Below, piece after piece: positions 13,383 through 22,100 of a DNA stretch of 24,707 bases. The number at the start of each line of letters is the position of its first letter. The first letter of the stretch is position 1. The notes beneath the pieces are model-generated. The model was given only the letters and a program-made list of their open reading frames with translations, was not told the origin of the DNA and made no database searches. This DNA is from a virus, in the IMG/VR virus record IMGVR_UViG_3300042338_000373, positions 1 to 24,707 of that record. One strand, given 5' to 3'. The position numbers and the translations under genes were made by a program.

Positions 13383-15694
13383 GGGTTCACGTACTCCTTG
13401 ATTTGATCAATATATTTTTGGGCAAGTTCTTCGGGGTCAGCAGACAAAAATGCTTTTACTTTATTTTCAAATGATTGAATTTGATTATCAAAATCCCATT
13501 TATCAACAGCATTAAGGTCGGTAAAATCAATTCCAACTTTTTTTGTTGTTTCTAAAAGTTTTGATTCAAACCTTTTTACTATTTGAGAAGTTTGTAAATC
13601 ATCTTGTATTTTTGTAATTATTGTTTTAATTTCTTCAAACAATTTTATTGGGTCAGCTTTATAAGCCTCACGAACACTAAAATTCATAGCGGCAGGATAT
13701 CCAATTCCAGTATCACGTGCTGGAAAAAAAGTTATTTCGTGGTCAATGGGGACTAATCGAACGCCCCCGGCTTCATCAATAGAAAACAATACGTTGCTTA
13801 CATTTCGATCTCCATTATCAATTAACAAATCTAAAACTGCCATGCGAATACGGTCTTCTATTGGAACAAAGTTTCCTGGGGCTAATGATTGTGGAAGATT
13901 TGCGTTTGCGGGAACTGCTGCATAGTGTGAATCTATAATTTTGCCACCGTAAACATCTTGAGCAAGATCAGTAATAATAGAAACACTCTGATCACCATTG
14001 ACTATCAACCTCAAATTCATATTAGGGAATCCGAGAGCAACAGCAACTTCGTTACTTAATATTTCTCCCATTGGGCCATCTAAAGTAGAAGTGTAAAAAC
14101 CGTTACTTTGTCGTATTGGATTTTTAAATAAAAACCTATATTGAGGTCTGTATTTCAAACCAAAGTGTTTCCCTGTTGCTCGATCAACATATCTATCCAT
14201 GCCAATATGGCCGCCTGCTGAACCAATTCGATCAAACCTTCCACCTTCAAACCCGTTGTTTCTAATGGCTTCCCACAAATATTCGGGCGCAACTTTTTCT
14301 AATTGTTCTAATAAACCGCCGTTGGTAATGAAATAATGCGCTGCATCAGGACTACTAATAACAAAATTTGGTTCTAAAACTTTTGTTGGTGATAAAGATT
14401 CCATAATGGAATCAAAATATGGTTGATAATTTTGTGGAACCAATTCTTCGTGAAATTGCCATTCGTTTACAAAATTTGGGCCTTGAACAGCATCAAACGC
14501 ATTTTGTGGCCCAGGTGTAGGTATTTGATAACTGGGATCAATTAAACCAGCTTGTTGTAATTGTTCAATTAAGGGTCGAGGTATATTTGGCGACGGTATT
14601 AAAGGGTATTGCGATTTTAAGAAATCAAATTGTTTTAATTCATGCAATGCAGCCGCTGCCAGTTGAGGAACAGCAAATTCATCTACAACACCCATCATTT
14701 CTAGCGTGGCTGTTTGTGTTGCAAAATCAACATCAATATTCATTGCGCCTGTCATGTTTTTTGTATTTTTATCTAATACCTTTAATGTGATATTTCGCCC
14801 ATTTTTAAGTAAATTACCGTATTCATCTAAGTGTGGTTCAGTATATTTTACGACCCTGCTGTTGGGAAGTTGTCTTGACCACGGCAACTTAACAATTTCA
14901 ACAGCAGGCGCGACTGGTTGCGGAGTTAATGCGCGAGTAGTTTGTGCTTCGGCTAGTCGAGTTGCCGGGGATGCAGGTGAGTCAACGATGCGAGCTGGAA
15001 CGCGTGATCCTTCCGCACTATCAATAATTCTTCCAGGACTAGTAGTTAAATTTCTAGGAACTCCTGGAGATACTAATTCTCCTTCTACAAATCCTTTTGG
15101 TCTAACTTTTGCAACACCAACTTTGGCTAACGAACCTGCGCCAAATACATTAAGAAGGTCTTCAACTCCCATGGTTATGCCTTCGCCACGTTTGTACGCT
15201 TGAGCATAGTTAATACCTGGTTCTCCAAAGTCTTTACCGCCAACAACTTGACCTAAGTCAGCAATGTTTTTTCCAGTATTAACAAACGAATTAACAACAC
15301 CCAACGGGACAATTAAAGGATTCTCTTGAAGCGCAGCAGCAAACATTTCGCTTTCTTTAGTGCCGGGAATAAATGTTTTGCCCGTTGTTGCAGCTGTTGA
15401 AAGCAATCCACGGACATTGTCCATAAAGCCTTTGGGTGGATCGGGCGGTCGAACTGTTCCTTTGTTAAAACTTGGCACGGCAGTAGGTGCTACAGGTTTT
15501 GAGAAATCAACTTTTTGACCGTTGGCGTAGATGTTGCCTTGAGCATCTCTTGTTATGCCAGGCCCAAGAACACTCCCAGCCAATTGGGCGTTTGTTGCAG
15601 CGTCTTGTTCGGCTTTCTTTTTAGCCAAGCGTTCAGCCATGTCGGCGGTCGTGTACGGCAATTGCCGTGTAGGGGGTTCGGGTCGAGGGAGCAT
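13379..15694 (-). CDS. Tagged protein with PI3/PI4-kinase-like kinase domain
   Basis: A 771-residue protein. Residues 1-30 are the tag shared with the next two upstream genes (MLPRPEPP...YTTADMAERLAKKKAEQ). About 100-260 is a Gly/Ala-rich region with the block GSRVPARIVDSP (229-240), also shared. About 300-392 matches the central domain of the 15694-17334 protein. About 485-655 carries kinase-type motifs of the PI3/PI4-kinase-like class: a Gly-rich turn GSAGGHIG, K514 in FGLKYR, an acidic E544, the catalytic block DNGDRNVSN (D629, N634) and the metal-binding IDH (D651). The C-terminus is coiled-coil. It probably phosphorylates protein, lipid or another target; delivery with the virion is inferred. 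The 3' part is much more AT-rich than the 5' part. TAATG overlap with the preceding gene. Confidence 0.85.
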   Translation of the reverse strand: MLPRPEPPTRQLPYTTADMAERLAKKKAEQDAATNAQLAGSVLGPGITRDAQGNIYANGQKVDFSKPVAPTAVPSFNKGTVRPPDPPKGFMDNVRGLLSTAATTGKTFIPGTKESEMFAAALQENPLIVPLGVVNSFVNTGKNIADLGQVVGGKDFGEPGINYAQAYKRGEGITMGVEDLLNVFGAGSLAKVGVAKVRPKGFVEGELVSPGVPRNLTTSPGRIIDSAEGSRVPARIVDSPASPATRLAEAQTTRALTPQPVAPAVEIVKLPWSRQLPNSRVVKYTEPHLDEYGNLLKNGRNITLKVLDKNTKNMTGAMNIDVDFATQTATLEMMGVVDEFAVPQLAAAALHELKQFDFLKSQYPLIPSPNIPRPLIEQLQQAGLIDPSYQIPTPGPQNAFDAVQGPNFVNEWQFHEELVPQNYQPYFDSIMESLSPTKVLEPNFVISSPDAAHYFITNGGLLEQLEKVAPEYLWEAIRNNGFEGGRFDRIGSAGGHIGMDRYVDRATGKHFGLKYRPQYRFLFKNPIRQSNGFYTSTLDGPMGEILSNEVAVALGFPNMNLRLIVNGDQSVSIITDLAQDVYGGKIIDSHYAAVPANANLPQSLAPGNFVPIEDRIRMAVLDLLIDNGDRNVSNVLFSIDEAGGVRLVPIDHEITFFPARDTGIGYPAAMNFSVREAYKADPIKLFEEIKTIITKIQDDLQTSQIVKRFESKLLETTKKVGIDFTDLNAVDKWDFDNQIQSFENKVKAFLSADPEELAQKYIDQIKEYVNP

Positions 15695-17334
15695 TAGCTA
15701 AATATCTCGTCTTCGGGAAGTTTCAACAAAATGTTTTCTAATTCAGACATCAAACGGATGCGACTTGCTTCATTAATTAAGTAAGCATCTTTTAAGATAT
15801 CGGGGAATTTTTTTAGATTTTCAGGAGTGTTAGCGTAATTGTCAGCGAAATAACCAAGATCTTCAGATGGTTTAATTTTTCCCCACATATCAATTAGTTT
15901 TTGTGCAGCTGAACTGGGATTTGCAAAAATTTCTCCCATAAAAGAATCAAATTCATTATCTGACATTTGTTTTAACAATGGGTGTTCGGGTATTCTTAAA
16001 GACTGCATACTTGCGCGATAAGCCGCAGCGTCATTTAGCCCTGGCGGTCGGAACTTTAATGTTTGTAATTCTTTTGATGACGTGGTAAGTCGTCCAGTTT
16101 TACCTGCAAGTTTTGCTTGACGTTGGCTTTCAATTAATGCTTTAAGAATGTCGTTATATGTTGGTTGATATGACAATGGATCAATAACTGTTTGTGTTCC
16201 TGTAAATGGAGAAGCAAAATGTCCTGGCACAGTTTGTTTAGTTATTGAATTCATCATATTAACTTTGGGCAGTTCATAATTTGGATCAATTAATCCAGCT
16301 TGTTGTAAACGCTCAACAAACGGTCGAGAATATGCCGACAAACTATCTGATGGATCAATAGGAAATTGAGCTGTGCTGCCTAATTTTTTTATTTCTGTTG
16401 CAGCCGCAGCGACTAATTGTGGAGTAACCGTGGGGCTGGTTGCAGACATTCCTACAACTTTTGCTGTTCCATTGTAAGCTGAATAACTTAATGTAATAAC
16501 TCCTGTATATTCGCCTGTTTGCTGATTAAATGAGCGAATAGTAACAAATGCAATATTTTTGTCGCCTACAATTTCTGATGTTAAACGGCTTGATGCTGGT
16601 ACTTGTCGTTCACGAAATGCTGGTGGTGTTAAGCGCGACGCAGGCGGTTCTATTACTCCTGGCGCAATCTCGGCAGGTAGTGTGGGTGAGTCAACAACAC
16701 GAGCTGGTACACGCGATCCCTGTAGCGCGTCAACGTCAATAACGTCGTCTGCGTAACGCAAAGCAGGGAATGGATTTGCTGCACGTTCCATGCGAGCAAG
16801 TTTGTACGCGTTAAGAACATCGCCTGTCACGCCAGCACCTTTAGCCACGACCGGGATGAACTGCGAGTAGTCAATGGCTGCGCCTAGTACGCCTCGTGCT
16901 ACGCCTTGTTCGCGTATCTGATCTGCGGTGTACGACGGCGAGTCTGCACCTACTCGTGGGATTGCTGTGATGTCACCGACTGCTCGACGGACAGCGAGTC
17001 GTGCTGGTTCTGTTACTAACGATTTACCTGTGCCTTGGCCACCCATTGACACCCCGGCATTGCCACCCATGTTGACTGGTGTTGAGATTGGGTTAGACAT
17101 GGGCATATTGTCGTAGACAGATTTGATTGCACCACCGACGGCTCCCAAAGCATCCCTGTACCACGGCTCATCTTTTTTAACAGCGGGCGGATTGGTGACA
17201 CCAAAGCGTAAAGCCTGGTTGGCTTTGGCTTGTTCGGCTGCCTCTTGCTCGGCTTTGCGCTTGGCTAGACGTTCGCTCATATCTGCCGTGGTGTACGGCA
17301 GTCGTCTTGCGGGGGCATCAGGTCGAGGCAACAT
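15694..17334 (-). CDS. Tagged protein of unknown function, sharing a domain with the kinase protein
   Basis: A 546-residue protein. It has the N-terminal tag (residues 1-30), then ANQALRFGVTNPP, and a Met/Gly/Asn-rich stretch (76-105). RRAVGDITAIPRVG (116-129) is identical to the 17337-18542 protein, and GSRVPARVVDSP (206-217) matches the kinase protein. Residues about 258-355 (with TPQLVAAAATEIKKL and QQAGLIDPNYELP) match about 300-392 of the kinase protein and may be an alpha/beta domain. The last 170 residues are helical, AT-rich in DNA, and unlike anything I recognise; no kinase motifs are present. It starts two bases after the upstream stop. Probably a virion-associated or injected protein by neighbourhood. 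Confidence 0.82.
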   Translation of the reverse strand: MLPRPDAPARRLPYTTADMSERLAKRKAEQEAAEQAKANQALRFGVTNPPAVKKDEPWYRDALGAVGGAIKSVYDNMPMSNPISTPVNMGGNAGVSMGGQGTGKSLVTEPARLAVRRAVGDITAIPRVGADSPSYTADQIREQGVARGVLGAAIDYSQFIPVVAKGAGVTGDVLNAYKLARMERAANPFPALRYADDVIDVDALQGSRVPARVVDSPTLPAEIAPGVIEPPASRLTPPAFRERQVPASSRLTSEIVGDKNIAFVTIRSFNQQTGEYTGVITLSYSAYNGTAKVVGMSATSPTVTPQLVAAAATEIKKLGSTAQFPIDPSDSLSAYSRPFVERLQQAGLIDPNYELPKVNMMNSITKQTVPGHFASPFTGTQTVIDPLSYQPTYNDILKALIESQRQAKLAGKTGRLTTSSKELQTLKFRPPGLNDAAAYRASMQSLRIPEHPLLKQMSDNEFDSFMGEIFANPSSAAQKLIDMWGKIKPSEDLGYFADNYANTPENLKKFPDILKDAYLINEASRIRLMSELENILLKLPEDEIFS

Positions 17335-17336
17335 GG

Positions 17337-18542
17337 TTATCGATTCACCATATTGTCAAACAATTTTTGTGCGGAAGGATCACGAAGAAGTTCTTCTAAC
17401 GGTGCATTGGGATCAAGTTTGTAAATGCCGGGGTAATACGTTTCTGTACCTGGCATAAATCCACGACTAATAGTTATGCGAAGTTGTTCTTCAGCCATTT
17501 GGCGCGGCCTATTTATTACGTCACGTCTGACTTGTGGGTTCATGCCACGAAATTTAGATTCAAGTCTGTCGGCTTGTGCGCTTCGTTGAGTGATGCCATA
17601 TTTTTCTAAAACTGCTTGTAAAGCAGCACGCTCTCTTGGCAGTTGTGTAATTACTTCTTGATTTCCAGCAACACGCAATGAAGGTGAATTAAGGACGTTT
17701 GCGTCTTGAAAAACTGTATTTGCAGGAGCGCGCGTCAAATATATTTCAGGCGTGTGGTAAGCAAGTTCTTCGGGAGTCATCAGAAAATCAGCAAGTTCGG
17801 GGTTAAGTTGCCAATTATCAAAAATTTGTGAAATTCCTTGTGGACTTTTAGCGTCCCACATATATGACGAGCCAGTCATAGAGTCGCCAGCCATATATTG
17901 GTTTTGCATTGCTTTGCGGGCCTGAATTTCTGCGAGGTCAGCCATAGGTGAGACATGGATACCGTATGTGTACGGGATTTCTGTTGCGACATTTGCGCCA
18001 CGAATACCTTGAACACCTTTAGCTGCTGCACCTGCAAAGGGTGCTGCCGTAGCGGCCAGGTTGCCGTAATCAAGGATTGCTCCACCAAGTCCTTCAACAA
18101 AACCTTTTTGTCTAATATCTGCAGCGGTTGGTGACGCAGACGGTTCACCTACACGGGGGATTGCCGTAATGTCACCGACTGCTCGACGCGTAGCCGCTTC
18201 TAATCCTTGACCGCCAGCTTGGAAGAAGTTGGATGTGCCGTCGTTTTCGGGTTCGTAGCCCCACGCGCCTTCGCCCGCAACCCCAGGAAGTTTAGTGGAG
18301 TATGGAATCATGTCTAATATTGTGCCACCAGGCATTAAGGCTAATGATTTAGCCATGTTCCCAACTTGAGATAGCCAGCCACCACCACTTTTTTTAGGTT
18401 CAGGTGCAGGTGCAGGCGGGTTGGTGACACCATAACGCAGAGCCTGGTTGGCCTGTTCGGCTTTTTTTTTAGCCAAACGCTCGCTCATATCGGCGGTCGT
18501 ATACGCCAATCGAGTTGCAGGGGCTTCGGCGCGAGGCAACAT
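17337..18542 (-). CDS. Tagged protein, possible ADP-ribosyltransferase-like module
   Basis: A 401-residue protein beginning with the shared tag (MLPRAEAP...YTTADMSERLAKKKAEQ) and ANQALRYGVTNPPA, then a Gly-rich region and RRAVGDITAIPRVG (119-132), identical to the downstream paralogue. Residues 190-300 differ from both paralogues. YGIHVSPM (193-200), PEIYLTRAP (265-273) and NQEVITQLP (294-302) are loosely like the His-Tyr-Glu order of ADP-ribosyltransferase folds found in phage polyvalent proteins; this is a weak resemblance. The C-terminus is helical and basic. It begins three bases after the stop of the Gly/Met-rich gene. Confidence 0.82.
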   Translation of the reverse strand: MLPRAEAPATRLAYTTADMSERLAKKKAEQANQALRYGVTNPPAPAPEPKKSGGGWLSQVGNMAKSLALMPGGTILDMIPYSTKLPGVAGEGAWGYEPENDGTSNFFQAGGQGLEAATRRAVGDITAIPRVGEPSASPTAADIRQKGFVEGLGGAILDYGNLAATAAPFAGAAAKGVQGIRGANVATEIPYTYGIHVSPMADLAEIQARKAMQNQYMAGDSMTGSSYMWDAKSPQGISQIFDNWQLNPELADFLMTPEELAYHTPEIYLTRAPANTVFQDANVLNSPSLRVAGNQEVITQLPRERAALQAVLEKYGITQRSAQADRLESKFRGMNPQVRRDVINRPRQMAEEQLRITISRGFMPGTETYYPGIYKLDPNAPLEELLRDPSAQKLFDNMVNR

Positions 18543-18545
18543 GAC

Positions 18546-18827
18546 CTAGCTCATTGGGAATGGCGAAGGGTTGGACGACGGTGGCATTTGCATTGCTCCA
18601 CCCATGTCCATTCCGCCACCACGGGCTGCGAGGCGAGGCGGGAGCATTGCGCCACCACCCATCATGTCAGCAGGAACCATGCCAACACCTTGGCACATAG
18701 GGCAGGGAACCATTTCACCTTCGGCTTCGCCCATGCCACCGGGCATACCGCCACCCATAGGTGCGCCACCGCCACTCGCCATACCTGAGGCTAGACCTGA
18801 AAGAGCGTTGCTATACATTGGGTTCAT
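18546..18827 (-). CDS. Gly/Met-rich protein with a DnaJ-type CxxCxGxG motif
   Basis: A 93-residue low-complexity protein rich in Gly, Met and Pro. In the middle is CPMCQGVG, one unit of the C-x2-C-x-G-x-G motif that in DnaJ binds zinc in pairs; only one is present, so two subunits or a partner may complete a site. ATG 18827 has AGGAA six bases upstream and overlaps the RusA-like gene by 17 bases; the longer GTG form from 18866 lacks a ribosome site. It is placed between the giant virion-type protein and the tagged proteins, so a structural or chaperone role in the virion is possible. Confidence 0.7.
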   Translation of the reverse strand: MNPMYSNALSGLASGMASGGGAPMGGGMPGGMGEAEGEMVPCPMCQGVGMVPADMMGGGAMLPPRLAARGGGMDMGGAMQMPPSSNPSPFPMS

Positions 18828-19185
18828 CGGCGTTCCTAACTTCGATTCTGAGTCCGTCTTCTCCACAGACGTGCGGTGCGTAAAAGTCTAGCCTAACAAC
18901 GATGTCGGGTGTGTCGTCGGGAATAACCCCAGCGTCTACCAGTCCGTCTATCCCGGCTTTGGCTGCAGGGAAGCACGCTCCAACATCCTGTGGTGACCTG
19001 CCGTTCTTGTGCAGGGGGATGACCGAGATGTGGATGCGCTTCATCGGCGGGATGTCGGCTGCCAGTTCGGCGTACTGCGCTCGCCACCATTTGGTGTCGC
19101 TGGCCCTGGCTCCCCAGTTGTTGACTTTGCGTTCCTGGTTCAGGGTGGTGGGTCGTCGACCGTGTACTTCTAGTTTGTAAATCAA
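18811..19185 (-). CDS. RusA-like Holliday-junction resolvase
   Basis: A 124-residue protein of the right size for RusA, which cleaves four-way DNA junctions. The visible pattern is LEVHGRRPTTLNQ near the start and then PQDVGACFPAAKAGIDGL-VDAGVIPDDT (67-92, shown in two parts), where D67, K76, D80 and D90/D91 correspond to the acidic and lysine active-site residues of the family. The second Asp of the DxD pair is not obvious, so activity needs proof. The TTG start overlaps the giant protein's stop (TTGA, 19182-19185). Resolvases help clear branched DNA before packaging, which may explain its place among late genes. Confidence 0.75.
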   Translation of the reverse strand: MIYKLEVHGRRPTTLNQERKVNNWGARASDTKWWRAQYAELAADIPPMKRIHISVIPLHKNGRSPQDVGACFPAAKAGIDGLVDAGVIPDDTPDIVVRLDFYAPHVCGEDGLRIEVRNADEPNV

Positions 19186-22100
19186 CTTGCTGCTGCTCTC
19201 TCCTGGATGCGACGTAGCAATGCTGCCTGGTCACGTTGTGACTGGAGCTTACCTTGGCGTACAGCTTCGTCGTATTCAAAGATAGGTGCAGGGACACCGA
19301 AGGTGCTGAGAATGGCAGATAGGCGACCAGCGGTTGGTGATAGTCGAGGGTCTGCGTATGCGCCGGTGGTGCGAGCTGATCCTTGTGGGTATCGGTTGAC
19401 TGGTCCGGTAGCTACGTCGGTTCCTGGGATGGTCCCGGTAGGTAGGAGACTTAGTGTGTTTCGGAATGGGCCACCGAAAGCTTTTAGACCAAGATAACCG
19501 ATACCGCCAGCTACGTCTCCGATACCACGGGTGGTAGTTCCGGGGCGGCCTTCTAGGTAGCCGGGGCGGCTGACCGGTGAGAACGGGATGAGGTTGCGGC
19601 CGCTAGTGGCATAGACGACTTCGTTGAGAGCGTTCAATGGGAACGTGATTGCTGGTGATAGCGATGTGAACTGTTCTGCTGTTGCCGACATTGGGTTACC
19701 GGAGAACAGTAAAGCGTCTTCGTACGGGTTCAAGAACGATAGGTCGAATAGGAATCCACCGACTGGTGTTTTGCCTCGTAGCCAGTCATACCAATCTCGT
19801 GCGTTAGGATCTGCAACCATCATGCCAAGGTGCGCGTGAAACAGCACCCGGTCCGGGTTGTCGATAGCTAGCTTCATAGCGGCTTTGTTAATGAATTTGA
19901 TCCATGACCAAAATGGGAATGCTTGGCGTAGTACGTTGCGTTCCCACGGTGACAGTTCGCTGAATGCACCAAGTGTTTCGTTAGTGAACGAGACAGCATC
20001 AGAGACAGCCTGGTACAGAACCGGGTCGGCGGCAATTGTTTGTGGTGAAATTTCGTCTATGTTTCGACCCATGCTTTGCAATGTTTCGTCAAGTTTCACC
20101 ATGTAAACACCGGCACGGGCAAGAGTGTTTTGTGTTTCGTTCAGGTTGAACATTGTGTCTCGGAACGTACCGAAATATCTTGATGGTGCGTACTGTGGTG
20201 TAGGCCGCAAAGTTCCTTGGCGTACTGTTAATTGTTCTGAGCTGCGTAGGCCGCGAGCTTGCAAGCCCATGCCAATACCGGCAGCTATGACAGGGTCGTT
20301 AATCGCTTGGTTAGTTGTGTCAGAGAATAAAAGTTCTAACGTACTCAAATTCTTTGGGTCTGCAAGTCGAGCTTTAACATCGTTAATTGATTTAAGTAGT
20401 TGACCTGCCGGGATGTCTCCACGAACCCAGGCGTTCATTACGTTGCCGACAGCGTCTCCCATTTGCCAACGCACAATCGAGAACGGAAGAATAATAGATT
20501 TCCATTTTTGGGTAACAACACCTATTTTTTGGAATGCGTTGATAACACCTTGAGGTATGTCGCTGCCACCAAACCTGGGTGTGTATTGACCTGATAAACG
20601 ATCACGCATACCAATACGCATAACCAAACTGTCTTCAGCAACATTTTCGGGTTTGACTTTTTGTGACAGGTCACCTAATGGTGCGTGTCCTTCCATTGAC
20701 ATTAAGTCAACACGGGTCGGGGAGATCGGTTCGTAACCTTCGTTGCGTAGACGATCCATGATTAGTCGGCCGTATTCTGTTCGCACAGCAGCGGCAAACT
20801 GGACAGGTGTTTGCGCTATACCCATATTGCGAACATTGTTTTCGGCATTTGTTCTAAGGATAGACAGTTGGTCTTCAGGTATTTTGCCAGCTACTGTCGA
20901 AACAAAATCAGGGTTGCGAATAATGTCTTCGATGACACTATTGCGGCCCCATTGACCCATGACTTCACCGATACGTTCAGCGACTTGCCGTACTGATAGC
21001 GGCATCAGGTTAGAGAATTTAACTCGTTCGTATGATGCACCAAGTTGTGGTGCTGCACCGGTTGACATCTCTGATAGTTGTACGCGAGCAGCGTCTGACA
21101 TTGATTGGGTGATACCACCGGGAACGTACATGGGTGCTTCGGGTTGTACTTCCGGTCCGAATGGGCGGCGTAACTGTGCTTCGTATCTGCCAGCTGCGGT
21201 TTCTCCAGCTTCTGCACGTGCGGCTAGTTCGTCGGCACGAGCGTGTTTTTCACGCAGTTCTTCTAATCGAGTGGCACGTTTTGCTTGGTCTGCAATGATG
21301 TTGTCTCGTTCACCAAATAGGCGGCCGCGAGTAGTGGTTGTCATTACAACGTCGTTGGCGTTTGGGTTAGATCCGGCGAGGCGTACAGGGTTGCCTTCGT
21401 TGTCTAGCGTGTCAAATGTAATTGTTGCTGGTTCAATTTTGCCAATACCTTTAAGGCGTTGCCGGACTTGAACACGGACAGATGTGGCTGCTTCACGCGT
21501 ACGTGCTGGTAAACCTTTTTCTAATGCACGTAGTTCGGTTTCCATTCGACTCAAATATGGGTCAAGGTAACCTGATTGGTTAAGAGCGTTGCGGTAGATC
21601 CGTGCTAGGCGATCAAGTCGATCAGCTTCAACGATGTCACCACGAGCGCGAGCAGCTTTGGCTTTTTGGGTTAGGACGTTTTCAGGGAACTGATATTTGT
21701 TTTGTGACAGGTCTTCTAGTTCGTTGATTTGTCGGCGTAGATCAGAGATTTGGGCGGCACGTTCTGCTGCGGCACGTTCTGCTGCTGAAGTTAATTTTGG
21801 TATTTGATTTTCTAAAGCATCAATGCGGGCTTGGAATTGTTCAGGGTATGCAAAAGCATCAATGATGTCTTTGTAGTATTCCGGGAAGTATTCGCCACCG
21901 TCGCGCCCTTCATTAAGAAGTTCTGCTTCGGTTCGTGATGTTTTGGCTGGGCCATAAATGTCTTCGGCGTTGCGTAACTGGTCAACAACTTCTAGTAACG
22001 AGTTCTCGTCAAGTGTTGCCGCTAACGCTTGTTTTTTGCGTAGACGTGATACTTCTAAAACGATGCGCTCGACAGCGTTAAGTCCGCGAGTAGACGCACC

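Noticed and set aside
17020-17043. GGQGTGKS in the second tagged protein, matching a P-loop pattern
   Set aside because: It lies in a Gly/Met-rich low-complexity stretch with no Walker B or nucleotide-binding fold around it.
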